Assembly (NCBI RefSeq): GCF_017876625.1
Contig: NZ_JAGIOH010000001.1
Span: forward strand, 1,798,001 to 1,862,000
From: Streptomyces syringium
GTDB lineage: Bacteria > Actinomycetota > Actinomycetes > Streptomycetales > Streptomycetaceae
Reading direction: 5' to 3'
DNA length: 64,000 bases
In this document: positions 20,876 through 29,007 of the stretch, piece by piece
Layout: each line of letters opens with the position of its first letter
Numbering within the stretch: position 1 is the first letter of the stretch
The notes under the pieces: generated by a model
Databases searched by the model: none
What the model was told of the DNA's origin: nothing
What the model saw: the letters and a program-made list of their open reading frames with translations, nothing else
Program-made: the position numbers and the translations under genes

Positions 20876-21811
20876 TCAGTCGATCGGCGGCTGCTCGCGG
20901 CGCGGGGGCTCCTTGGCGTCCTTCGAACCCCGGCTCATGGGGCCGAAGTTGCCGACGGCGCCGCTCAGGCCCTTGAGGGCGTCGCCGATTTCGCTGGGCA
21001 CGATCCAGAGCTTGTTGGCGTCGCCTTCGGCGATCTTCGGGAGCATCTGGAGGTACTGGTAGGACAGCAGCTTCTCGTCGGCGTCGCCCGCGTGGATGGA
21101 CTCGAAGACCGTGCGGATCGCCTGGGCCTCGCCCTCGGCGCGCAGCGCGGCGGCCTTGGCCTCGCCCTCGGCGCGCAGGATCGCGGACTGCTTCTCGCCC
21201 TCGGCGGTCAGGATCTGCGACTGGCGGATGCCTTCGGCGGTGAGGATCGCGGCGCGCTTGTCCCGGTCGGCGCGCATCTGCTTCTCCATCGAGTCCTGGA
21301 TGGAGGTCGGCGGCTCGATGGCCTTGAGCTCGACGCGGTTGACGCGGATGCCCCATTTGCCGGTGGCCTCGTCGAGGACGCCGCGCAGGGCCGCGTTGAT
21401 CTCCTCGCGGGAGGTGAGGGTCCGCTCCAGGTCCATGCCACCGATGATGTTGCGCAGGGTGGTGACGGTGAGCTGCTCGATGGCCTGGATGAAGCTGGAG
21501 ACCTCGTAGGTGGCGGCCCGGGCATCGGTGACCTGGTAGTAGATGACGGTGTCGATGTTGACGACCAGGTTGTCCTGGGTGATCACCGGCTGCGGGGGGA
21601 ACGGCACGACCTGCTCACGGAGGTCGATGCGGTTGCGGATGGAGTCGATGAACGGGACGACGATGTTCAGGCCCGCGTTGAGGGTGCGGGTGTAACGGCC
21701 GAAGCGCTCGACGATGGCGGCGCTGGCCTGTGGGATCACCTGCACCGTCTTCATGAGGGCGATGAAGACGAGCACCACCAGGATGATCAGGACGATGATG
21801 ATCGGTTCCAT
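20876..21811 (-). CDS. SPFH/stomatin (band 7, paraslipin-type) membrane protein
   Basis: 311 residues. One N-terminal membrane segment (IIIVLIILVVLVFIALM) is followed by the SPFH domain (VERFGRYTRTLNAGLNIVVPF, DNLVVNIDTVIYYQVTD, EINAALRGVLDEATGKWGI) and then a long coiled-coil with Ala/Glu repeats (ILTAEGIRQSQ, ILRAEGEAKAAALRAEGEAQ). Such proteins oligomerise in membrane microdomains and often partner with NfeD, which is encoded next upstream on the same strand. The tail is polar and Pro-rich. Confidence 0.93.
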   Translation of the reverse strand: MEPIIIVLIILVVLVFIALMKTVQVIPQASAAIVERFGRYTRTLNAGLNIVVPFIDSIRNRIDLREQVVPFPPQPVITQDNLVVNIDTVIYYQVTDARAATYEVSSFIQAIEQLTVTTLRNIIGGMDLERTLTSREEINAALRGVLDEATGKWGIRVNRVELKAIEPPTSIQDSMEKQMRADRDKRAAILTAEGIRQSQILTAEGEKQSAILRAEGEAKAAALRAEGEAQAIRTVFESIHAGDADEKLLSYQYLQMLPKIAEGDANKLWIVPSEIGDALKGLSGAVGNFGPMSRGSKDAKEPPRREQPPID

Positions 21812-21950
21812 CGTGGCTCCCCGTGCCTTGGTCGTGATGTCGGGTGTGGTCGATCGGGCTGTCGGTCCGGGCAGACGTTGATCGACTCCGTGAAGTCTTT
21901 CAGAACCCCCCGTCGCTGTGCAGGCGTTGGGCCCACATCGCGTGGATCGC

Positions 21951-22373
21951 TCACATCACGATGGCCGTCGCGCCGTCGATCTCGATGACGTCCACCTGCT
22001 GCCCCGCCTCGAAGCTCCGCTCGGTGTCGTACGAGCGGGCCGACCAGATCTCACCGGCGAGCTTGATGCGGCCACCGCCGGCGTCGACCCGCTCGAGCAC
22101 GACGGCCTGACGGCCCTTGAGGGCGTCGATTCCCGACCTCAGCTCGGGGCGCTGCGCCTTGTGCCGGGCGGCGATGGGGCGCACCACGGCGATCAGGGCG
22201 ACGGAGACGACGGCGAAGACGATGAACTGCGCCACGGTGCCGCCGCCGAGGGCGGAGGTGACGGCGGCGGCGATGGCTCCGACCGCGAACATGCCGAATT
22301 CGGGCATCGCGGTGACGACCAGCGGAATACCCAGCCCGACGGCGGCGACGAGCCACCACACCCATGCGTCCAC
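21951..22373 (-). CDS. NfeD family membrane protein
   Basis: 140 residues. Two to three membrane segments occupy the first 75 residues, followed by an OB-fold NfeD domain (GRQAVVLERVDAGGGRIKLAGEIWSAR, GQQVDVIEIDGATAIV). NfeD short forms associate with stomatin-like proteins, and the stomatin gene lies 139 bp downstream. The GTG start is taken from where the hydrophobic N-terminus begins (VDAWVWWLVAAVG); no good Shine-Dalgarno is seen, so the start is uncertain. Confidence 0.88.
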   Translation of the reverse strand: MDAWVWWLVAAVGLGIPLVVTAMPEFGMFAVGAIAAAVTSALGGGTVAQFIVFAVVSVALIAVVRPIAARHKAQRPELRSGIDALKGRQAVVLERVDAGGGRIKLAGEIWSARSYDTERSFEAGQQVDVIEIDGATAIVM

Positions 22374-22493
22374 TCGTTCATGGTAGGCGCGGGGGCGGCG
22401 GCGGGACAGGGTGCCGGGGGGTGCCGTTGGGGGCGTCTCCCCCGGTCCTCGGGCGTGGGCCGGGGGCAACGCGCCCTGGCGGCGCGGTGTTGC

Positions 22494-23285
22494 TTACGCG
22501 AGCGGCAGGCCCTGGGCGGTCCAGCGGTCCCCGTTGCGCTCGACGATCAGGGGGAGGCCGAAGCAGTGGGAGAGGTTGCGGGAGGTGAGCTCCAGCTCGA
22601 CGGGGCCCGCGGCGAGCACCTTGCCCTGACGGATCATCAGGACGTGGGTGAAGCCGGGCGGGATCTCCTCGACGTGGTGGGTGACCATGACCATCGAGGG
22701 CGCGAGCGGGTCCTTGGCGAGCCGGCCGAGGCGGCGGACGAGGTCCTCACGGCCGCCCAGGTCGAGGCCCGCGGCGGGCTCGTCGAGCAGCAGCAGCTCG
22801 GGGTCGGTCATCATCGCGCGGGCGATGAGGGTGCGCTTGCGCTCGCCCTCGGAGAGGGTGCCGAACTTCCGGTCCAGGAAGTCCGTCATGCCGAGCACGT
22901 CGAGGAAGGCACGGGCACGCCGCTCGTCGACTTCCTCGTAGTCCTCCTGCCAGGTGGCCGTCATGCCGTACGCGGCGGTCAGCACCGTCTCCAGGACGGT
23001 CTGGGTGCGCGGCAGCTTGTCGGCGAGGGCGATGCCCGCCATGCCGATGCGGGGGCGCAGCTCGAAGACGTCCACCTTGCCGAGCTTCTCGCCGAGGACC
23101 GTGGTCGAGCCCTTGGTCGGGAAGAGGTAGCTGGAGGCGACATTGAGGAGAGTGGTCTTGCCGGCCCCGTTGGGGCCGAGGATCACCCAGCGCTCCCCCT
23201 CCTTGACCGACCAGGAGACCTGGTCCACCAGAGCCCGGCCCTCGCGGACCACGGATACGTCCACCAGTTCCAGCACATCGCTCAT
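22494..23285 (-). CDS. ABC transporter ATP-binding protein
   Basis: 263 residues of one nucleotide-binding domain: Walker A GPNGAGKTT, signature LSEGERKRT, Walker B LLLLDEPAAGLD, and switch His in VTHHVEEIP. No permease is adjacent, so the partner is unknown. The unusual signature and HHVEEIPPGFTH resemble the ModF/YheS-like soluble ATPases in actinobacteria. GGGAG eleven bases upstream supports the ATG at 23285, though an ATG six codons earlier is in frame. Confidence 0.88.
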   Translation of the reverse strand: MSDVLELVDVSVVREGRALVDQVSWSVKEGERWVILGPNGAGKTTLLNVASSYLFPTKGSTTVLGEKLGKVDVFELRPRIGMAGIALADKLPRTQTVLETVLTAAYGMTATWQEDYEEVDERRARAFLDVLGMTDFLDRKFGTLSEGERKRTLIARAMMTDPELLLLDEPAAGLDLGGREDLVRRLGRLAKDPLAPSMVMVTHHVEEIPPGFTHVLMIRQGKVLAAGPVELELTSRNLSHCFGLPLIVERNGDRWTAQGLPLA

Positions 23286-23394
23286 GAGCGCGTTGTCTCC
23301 CATTACAGTCTCGTCGTCGCTTGCGCCTGTCGGCGCAGTCCCCAAGGAAAACCTACGCCACCGGCTGTCGGTGCCAGTCCTTAGGCTGGTGGCC

Positions 23395-24195
23395 ATGCTC
23401 GATGAACATCGCTCAGGACGGCTCACGGCGTGGGGAAATGCCCTGATTGCCGGATTTGCCGCGCCGGATGACGCCGCACACCACATCACCGGGGACGACG
23501 TTGTGCATCGCGTCACCGGTCTGCCCGGGGAATCGGGGCCGGTCGGCCTCACGCTCGCGCTCGGCAGGCTGCGCGTGCTCGGGGCCAGGGGGCTGCGGCT
23601 CGCGCTGCCCGCGCCGGGCCACCCGCTGGGGCTGAGCGGCCCGCCGGAGTTCAATGCCCGCGCGCTGGAGGCCGAGGAGGCGGTCGTCGCTTCCGGTGTC
23701 GCACTCGGGCTCGTGCCGGAGGTGTACGAGGCCGGGCCCGAGGGCGATGTGCATGTGGAGGTGCTGTGGCACTGCCTGCCCGTGCGGGAGGCTCCGCCCG
23801 CGGACGTCCCCTCGCTCGGGGAGGCCGAGCGGGAGCTGGCCGAGGCCCTGCGGGACGCGACGGCAGTCCTCTCCCGGCTCGACGTGGCCGGTTCGGGCCC
23901 GGTCGCGCAGGCCGCCCTGGACGCCTACCGGGCGCGGGCCGAGCGGGGGCGCGAGGTGCTCGCGCCGGGATATCCGCCGCGCGCGGTGCGGGTCCTGGAG
24001 CTGGCGCAGCGGGTGGGCGCGCTGATCGCGATCGCCTACGAGCCGGGCGACGGCGAGGGCCGTGAGCACGGCGGAGCGGTGAGCGCGTCGGAGATCGCCG
24101 CGCGGACCGAGGCGCTGCGGCCGGTGGAGCGGACGGCCCGGCGGGCCCAGGTGGCCGCGTACAACGCGATGGTGGAGGAGCGGGAGCGGCACTGA
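23395..24195 (+). CDS. Conserved hypothetical protein, probably leaderless
   Basis: 266 residues that I do not recognise as a named family. It is Ala/Glu/Arg-rich, without signal peptide or membrane segments. The second half is helical (AERELAEALRDATAVLSRLD, ARRAQVAAYNAMVEERE). The sequence TAGGCT at 23383-23388, seven bases before the ATG, fits a -10 box with transcription starting at the ATG, and no Shine-Dalgarno is present. It lies divergent from the ABC ATPase gene and ends at a hairpin. Confidence 0.8.
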   Translation: MLDEHRSGRLTAWGNALIAGFAAPDDAAHHITGDDVVHRVTGLPGESGPVGLTLALGRLRVLGARGLRLALPAPGHPLGLSGPPEFNARALEAEEAVVASGVALGLVPEVYEAGPEGDVHVEVLWHCLPVREAPPADVPSLGEAERELAEALRDATAVLSRLDVAGSGPVAQAALDAYRARAERGREVLAPGYPPRAVRVLELAQRVGALIAIAYEPGDGEGREHGGAVSASEIAARTEALRPVERTARRAQVAAYNAMVEERERH

Positions 24196-24210
24196 TCCGT
24201 GCCGACGTGC

Positions 24211-24250
24211 GAGAAGGCCCTGCGGGCCGGTCGGTCCGCGGGGCCTTCTC
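24211..24250. terminator. Hairpin terminator between convergent genes
   Basis: A 15-bp stem with one wobble pair (24211-24225 with 24236-24250) and a 10-nt loop lies just before the end of the chaplin gene. Confidence 0.75.
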
Positions 24251-24276
24251 CGACGCTCGGGGTGGGGCAGGGTGCG

Positions 24277-24549
24277 TCAGGCGTTGACGCAGGTGTTGCC
24301 GAACGTGGGGTTGAGGATGCCGAGGAGGATGTCGATGGTGTTGCCGCAGACGTTCAACGGGATGTCGATGGGCACCTGGATGACGTTGCCCGAGACGATG
24401 CCCGGCGAACCCTTGGTCACACCGTGGGCACCGGCGCCGTGACGGCCGTCGTGCCCCCTGTCGTCGTTCGCGGACGCGGCGCCCACAGAGCTACCGACGA
24501 CGACGCCTGCCGCGGCCAGAACGACGACGGCCTTTTTGGCACTGTTCAT
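24277..24549 (-). CDS. Short chaplin (hydrophobic aerial-hyphae surface protein)
   Basis: 90 residues. A Sec signal peptide (KKAVVVLAAAGVVVGSSVGAASA) is followed by a polar His-rich insert and one chaplin domain with GSPGIVSGNVIQVPIDIPLN, CGNTIDILLGILNP, and FGNTCVNA. Two Cys in the usual positions form the known disulfide. Chaplins assemble into amyloid-like fibrils on aerial hyphae and spores. The central His/Gly stretch (DDRGHDGRHGAGAHG) is longer than in minimal chaplins. AAGGAAG precedes the ATG. Confidence 0.93.
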   Translation of the reverse strand: MNSAKKAVVVLAAAGVVVGSSVGAASANDDRGHDGRHGAGAHGVTKGSPGIVSGNVIQVPIDIPLNVCGNTIDILLGILNPTFGNTCVNA

Positions 24550-24729
24550 GAGGTGTCTTCCTTTTGCTGATGTCCCTGTGGCGACCCCGACCGCGGGATC
24601 GCGTACTGATGAACGTCAGCGAACCGCCGATGGCACGGCCATCGGCGGTGTTGCCCTCGTTCGGACGATCGCTCGCCCCCGGAGCCCGGCCCCGTCGGAA
24701 CGGAGCCGGGCGGGCAGAATGCGCCGGAA

Positions 24730-24963
24730 TTACTTGTTGATGCAGACGTTCCCGGCGGCGGGGTTGAACAGACCGACCACGCTGACGGTGTTGCCGCACA
24801 GGTTGACCGGGACCTTGACGGGCACCTGGACGACGTTGCCGGAAGCGATGCCCGGGGAGTTCTGCGCGTTGCCGTCGGCCTGGGCGGAGGCCGCACCGGC
24901 GCCGGCGAAGGCGAGACCGCCGACAGCGATCGTGACGGCAGCGGCCTTCTTCATGTTCTTCAC
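24730..24963 (-). CDS. Short chaplin
   Basis: 77 residues: signal peptide ending ASA, then the chaplin domain NSPGIASGNVVQVPVKVPVN, LCGNTVSVVGLFNP, AAGNVCINK. Both Cys are present, so it is not the Cys-less ChpE type even though a chaplin commonly sits at this kind of locus. It starts at GTG, ten bases after AGGAAGG; the ATG three codons later is a poorer choice. It is upstream of and on the same strand as the other chaplin gene, 180 bp apart, so each probably has its own promoter. Confidence 0.93.
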   Translation of the reverse strand: MKNMKKAAAVTIAVGGLAFAGAGAASAQADGNAQNSPGIASGNVVQVPVKVPVNLCGNTVSVVGLFNPAAGNVCINK

Positions 24964-25112
24964 TTCTTAATGACCTTCCTGAACGTTGCCACGGCCAGCC
25001 GCCGCGGTACGTATGGAGAACGGGTCACCGCCGGTCTGGATGCGGGGCCGGGCCTACGACCACACGACCGTATGAATCTCTGATCAGAAGACGACGTTCC
25101 GTTATGACGGAC

Positions 25113-25760
25113 TCAAGCCCCGATCCCGTGGCGTACCGCCCAAAGCGCCGCCTGGGTCCGGTCGGAGAGGTCGAGCTTCATCAGGATGTTCGATACGTGG
25201 GTCTTGACAGTCTTCTCCGACAGCACAAGGGCACGGGCGATCTCCCGGTTGGACCGGCCGTCCGCGATCAGCGCGAGCACTTCGCGCTCCCGTTCGGTGA
25301 GCCCGTTGCCCCGCCCGTGGCCGCCGCCCGTCTCCTCCTGGGCCAGCAGAGCCCCGGCCACCTCGGGCTGCAACAGCACGTGCCCGGCGTGCACGGACCG
25401 GATCGCGCCGGCGAGGGCATCGGGGTCCACGTCCTTGTAGACGTAGCCGGCCGCCCCGGCCCGGAGCGCCGGGACGACGGTGCGCTGCTCGGTGAAGCTG
25501 GTGACGATCAGCACCCGGGCGGGGTTGGCCAGCTCCCGCAGCTTGCGCAGCGCCTCGATGCCGTCGGTGCCGGGCATCTTCACGTCCATGAGGACGACAT
25601 CGGGGCGCAGCTCCTCGGCGCGGGCGACGCCCTCGGCGCCGTCCGCCGCCTCGCCCACCACCTCGATGTCGTCCTGGACCTCCAGGAAGGTCCGCAGCCC
25701 CCTGCGCACGACCTGGTGGTCGTCGACCAGCAGCACCCGGATCACGCGGTGGTCAGACAC
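25113..25760 (-). CDS. NarL/FixJ-type response regulator
   Basis: 215 residues. The receiver domain has the acidic pair DD near residues 13-14, the phospho-Asp in VVLMDVKMPG and Lys in VYKDVD. The C-terminal LuxR-type HTH is LTEREREVLALIADGRSNRE through KTVKTHVSNILMKL. It is a DNA-binding regulator phosphorylated by the kinase encoded just upstream. GTG start, eight-base overlap with the kinase gene, GGAGG seven bases upstream. Targets are unknown. Confidence 0.95.
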   Translation of the reverse strand: MSDHRVIRVLLVDDHQVVRRGLRTFLEVQDDIEVVGEAADGAEGVARAEELRPDVVLMDVKMPGTDGIEALRKLRELANPARVLIVTSFTEQRTVVPALRAGAAGYVYKDVDPDALAGAIRSVHAGHVLLQPEVAGALLAQEETGGGHGRGNGLTEREREVLALIADGRSNREIARALVLSEKTVKTHVSNILMKLDLSDRTQAALWAVRHGIGA

Positions 25761-26913
25761 CCGGCACCTCCATCTCGATCGTGGTGCCCTTGCCGGGCTC
25801 CGATGTCACGGTCAGCCTGCCGCCGACGCCGCTCGCCCGGTCCCGCATCGAGACGAGGCCGAGGTGGCGGCCGGCCCGGCGGACGGCCGAGGGGTCGAAG
25901 CCCTGCCCGTCGTCGGTCACGCGCAGCGCCACGACCGGGCCGACGCGGCTGACGACGACCTCGACGCGCTCGGCGCCGGAGTGGCGCAGGGCGTTGTGCA
26001 GGGCCTCCTGGGCGACGCGCAGCATCGCCTCCTCCTGGGCGGCCGGCAGGGCCCGTACGCCGTGCACGGCGAAGGTGACGTGGGCGGCGTGGGCCCGGTC
26101 GAGGACCTTGACCTGGGTGCGCAGGGTGGCGATCAGCCCGTCCTCGTCGAGTCCGGCGGGGCGCAGCTCCACCACCGCGGCGCGCAGCTCGTCGGCCGCC
26201 TCGGCGGCGAGCTGGGCGACCTGCTGCAGCTCGCCCTTGGCGCGGGCGGGGTCGCGGTCGACCAGGGCGGTGGCGGCCTGGGCGGTCAGCCGCAGGGAGA
26301 AGAGCTTCTGGGCGACGGCGTCGTGCAGCTCATGGGCGAGGCGGGCCCGCTCCCCCGCGATGGTCAGCTCACGGCTGCGCTCGTAGAGGCGGGCGTTGGT
26401 GAGGGCTATGGCGGCGTGCTGGGCGAGGACGCCGAGCAGTTCCTCGTCCTCGGCGGTGAAGGCGCAGTCGCCGGGCTCCGTCGGGGGCCGCTGCGCGGTG
26501 GTCTTCTTGTTGGCCAGGAACAGCGCGCCGAGGATCTCGTCGCCGTCGGCGACGGGCATGCCGAGGAAGTCGCTCATCTCGGGGTGGGCGTCGGGCCAGC
26601 CCTCGAAGCGGGGGTCCTCGCGGACGTCGGCGAGGCGCTGGGTGGTGGCCTCCTTGAGCATCGCGGCCAGGATGCCGTGCTGGCGCGGCAGCGGGCCGAT
26701 GGCCTTCCACTCCTCTTCGCTGATGCCGTCGACGACGAACTGGGCGAAACCGCCGTGGTCGTCGGGGACGCCGAGCGCGGCGTACTCGGCGTCCAGCAGC
26801 TCGCGGGCGGAGACGACGATCGTCTTGAGGACGTCGCGTACCTCGAGGTGCCGGCTCATGGCGAGGAGCGCGGTGCTCACGGCGGTGAGGCCGGAGCGTG
26901 GGCCATTGGTCAT
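25753..26913 (-). CDS. GAF-domain sensor histidine kinase (HisKA_3, NarX/DesK-like)
   Basis: 386 residues with no membrane segments, so it is cytoplasmic. A GAF sensor domain spans about 15-175. The dimerisation and phosphoacceptor helix contains ARLAHELHDAVAQKLFS with the reactive His, and the ATPase part has EALHNALRHSGA (N box) and VTDDGQGFDP (G1). It phosphorylates the cotranslated response regulator. What the GAF domain senses cannot be told; redox or ligand sensing is common in actinobacterial relatives (DosS/DevS-like). Confidence 0.93.
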   Translation of the reverse strand: MTNGPRSGLTAVSTALLAMSRHLEVRDVLKTIVVSARELLDAEYAALGVPDDHGGFAQFVVDGISEEEWKAIGPLPRQHGILAAMLKEATTQRLADVREDPRFEGWPDAHPEMSDFLGMPVADGDEILGALFLANKKTTAQRPPTEPGDCAFTAEDEELLGVLAQHAAIALTNARLYERSRELTIAGERARLAHELHDAVAQKLFSLRLTAQAATALVDRDPARAKGELQQVAQLAAEAADELRAAVVELRPAGLDEDGLIATLRTQVKVLDRAHAAHVTFAVHGVRALPAAQEEAMLRVAQEALHNALRHSGAERVEVVVSRVGPVVALRVTDDGQGFDPSAVRRAGRHLGLVSMRDRASGVGGRLTVTSEPGKGTTIEMEVPGV

Positions 26914-27169
26914 GGCCTCACCGTACCGACGGGCGGTCAGGGGCGTATCGGACCGGCGACGGCCGGGGGTACGTCTCGGGGCCTAGGCCGAAGTGCCTGC
27001 CGAGCCGCTTCCCCGGCACCCCAAAAACGACATATGGATTCATCGCCTATATAAGGGGACGGAAGGGTGTGGCCGCTCGGCCGTCCCCGGGTGTGTGGTC
27101 ACCGGTATCCGGGGCACGAGTTCCGGCATGTGCCCCTCATCGCGCCCGGCCGGGGACCAGACTCGGAAT

Positions 27170-27871
27170 ATGTCTATACCAACGACGCAGTGGACCCCCA
27201 CCCACGGTGACCCCTACCGGCCGGTGCCCTACCGCCCCGAGCGGATGCCCGCCGAGGAGTCCCTCGCCCGCGCCGCCGAGCTGCGGGAGCGGATGGACCG
27301 GCGCCGGACCGTCCGGCAGTTCTCGGCCGACCCGGTGCCCGAGCAGGTGGTGCGCGACGCGATCGCGTGCGCGGCCACCGCGCCGTCCGGGGCGCATCAG
27401 CAGCCGTGGACGTTCGCGCTGGTGAAGGACCCCGAGGTGCGACGGCGGATCCGGGCGGCCGCGGAGGAAGAGGAGCGGATCTCCTACGACGGCCGGCTGG
27501 GCGAGGAGTGGCTGGCGGCGCTGCGCCCACTGGGCACGGACGAGGTCAAGCCGCACCTGACGGACGCGCCCGCGCTGATCGTGGTCTTCCAGCAGCGCTA
27601 CTGGCTGGGCGAGGACGGCGACAAGCGCAAGCACTACTACGTGGACGAGTCGGTCGGCATCGCGGTCGGAATGCTGCTCTCGGCCCTGCACCTGTCGGGG
27701 CTGGCGGCGCTGGTGCACACGCCGAGCCCCATGCGGTTCCTGTCCGAGGTGCTGGGGCGCCCGGCGAACGAGAAGGCCTTCGCGGTGATCCCGGTGGGGT
27801 ACCCGGCGGCGGACTGCCGGGTGCCGGATCTGGTGCGCAAGAGCCTCGATCAGGTGCTGGTCGAGGTCTGA
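27170..27871 (+). CDS. Nitroreductase family protein
   Basis: 233 residues. FMN-binding motifs typical of the family are RRTVRQFSADPVPEQVV with APSGAHQQPW near residue 70, and the later GIAVGMLLSALHLSGL and PVGYPAADC. It probably reduces nitro or iodotyrosine-like aromatics with FMN and NAD(P)H. The start at MSIPTTQW is preferred because the upstream extension is low-quality sequence. The 256-bp gap before it contains an AT-rich block (27023-27057) suited to a promoter. Confidence 0.88.
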   Translation: MSIPTTQWTPTHGDPYRPVPYRPERMPAEESLARAAELRERMDRRRTVRQFSADPVPEQVVRDAIACAATAPSGAHQQPWTFALVKDPEVRRRIRAAAEEEERISYDGRLGEEWLAALRPLGTDEVKPHLTDAPALIVVFQQRYWLGEDGDKRKHYYVDESVGIAVGMLLSALHLSGLAALVHTPSPMRFLSEVLGRPANEKAFAVIPVGYPAADCRVPDLVRKSLDQVLVEV

Positions 27872-28088
27872 GACGCCTCCACCAGGCCCCGGAACGGGCA
27901 TATCCGCGTACGCGAACGGTCACACCGGGCGACCGTGGGGGGTTTCCGGTGTGACCCCGCGCATAGGACCCACATCACTTACGACCTCGGCTAGTGGACG
28001 GATAAGACCGCTGTAAGCGGGTAGCCGGGGCGTTTTCGGTGCCCTCCGCACCCCCCGTCGCAACGAAGCGGGATAGTACGTCACACCT

Positions 28089-28117
28089 TTGCCACAGGAT
28101 TTTGCAGCCGCTAACAA
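28089..28117 (+). promoter_or_regulatory. Candidate promoter of the SLT transglycosylase gene
   Basis: -35 TTGCCA (28089-28094) and -10 TAACAA (28112-28117) are separated by 17 bp, giving a start near 28124 and a leader of about 90 nt. The rest of the 342-bp gap (27872-28213) shows no gene. Confidence 0.5.
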
Positions 28118-28213
28118 TTGCCCAGTCGCACGGCGCCGTCGAACGAAAAACGGCGCTCACCGCGCCAGTCCGGCCCTTGCGACTCACGCGATTGGAAGAG
28201 GTTCAGCTCACTC

Positions 28214-28921
28214 ATGCGCTCCCCCATCTCTGGTTATAGCCGCCTGACCAAGGCCCACAAGTTCTCCATGGCCGGTATCGCCGCAGTCGGCGCCGCCTCC
28301 CTGGCCTTCGCCGTCGTCCCCGGTGCCGCCGCCGACGAGGACAAGCAGTCCGTCGCCGTGAAGCCGGTCGCCTGGAGCGCCTCCGAGTTCGGTACGGAGC
28401 ACCAGCAGAACGAGCTGACCAAGCAGTCCGACAACGCCGCCAAGGTGGCGAAGTCGCAGGCCGAGGCCAAGAAGAAGGCCGACGCCGAGGCCGCCAAGGC
28501 CAAGGCCGACAAGGAGCGCGCCGACAAGGAAGCCGCGAGCCGTTCGGCCGCGCGCAAGCCCGCCCCGGTCGCCCCCGCCGCCCCGGCGAAGAAGACCTAC
28601 GCGAACAACCTCGACGGCTGGATCAACGAGGCGCTGGACGTCATGCGCGCCAAGGGCATCCCCGGCTCCTTCGAGGGCATCAAGCGCAACATCCTGCGTG
28701 AGTCGTCCGGCAACCCCCGCGCGATCAACAACTGGGACATCAACGCCATCAACGGCGTCCCCTCCAAGGGCCTGCTCCAGGTGATCGACCCGACCTTCAA
28801 GGCGTACCACGTCGAAGGCACCTCCTGGGACATCTACGACCCGGTCGCCAACATCACCGCGGCCTGCAACTACGCGGCCGACAAGTACGGCTCGATGGAC
28901 AACGTCAACTCCGCCTACTAA
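28214..28921 (+). CDS. Secreted lytic transglycosylase (SLT domain)
   Basis: 235 residues. A long signal peptide (about 40 residues, ending GAAADED) is followed by an Ala/Lys/Glu-rich coiled-coil linker (AKSQAEAKKKADAEAAK) and the C-terminal SLT domain, with catalytic Glu in ILRESSGNPRAIN, SKGLLQVIDPTF and AACNYAADKYGS. It should cut peptidoglycan glycan strands at the cell wall. GAAGAGG lies about 12 bases before the ATG. A strong hairpin follows the gene. Confidence 0.92.
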   Translation: MRSPISGYSRLTKAHKFSMAGIAAVGAASLAFAVVPGAAADEDKQSVAVKPVAWSASEFGTEHQQNELTKQSDNAAKVAKSQAEAKKKADAEAAKAKADKERADKEAASRSAARKPAPVAPAAPAKKTYANNLDGWINEALDVMRAKGIPGSFEGIKRNILRESSGNPRAINNWDINAINGVPSKGLLQVIDPTFKAYHVEGTSWDIYDPVANITAACNYAADKYGSMDNVNSAY

Positions 28922-28940
28922 GAGTCGACGGACAGCGCAT

Positions 28941-28983
28941 ACGCCGAAGGGCGGCACCCGGACCGGGTGCCGCCCTTCGGCGT
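28941..28983. terminator. Hairpin terminator between convergent genes
   Basis: 21-bp perfect arms (28941-28961 with 28963-28983) lie between the SLT gene and the FHA-ABC transporter gene. Confidence 0.88.
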
Positions 28984-29007
28984 TGGTACGCGTGGGTACG
29001 AACGGGA

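Noticed and set aside
24730..24963. Naming this chaplin ChpE from its neighbourhood
   Set aside because: ChpE lacks the two Cys; this protein has both.
26993..27169. N-terminal extension of the nitroreductase
   Set aside because: The extra residues are poor in family features; the shorter start is compatible with the domain.
27872..28213. Cyclic-di-AMP (ydaO) riboswitch before the cell-wall hydrolase gene, as is common in Streptomyces
   Set aside because: The conserved ydaO sequence blocks were not recognised, so only a simple promoter is claimed.
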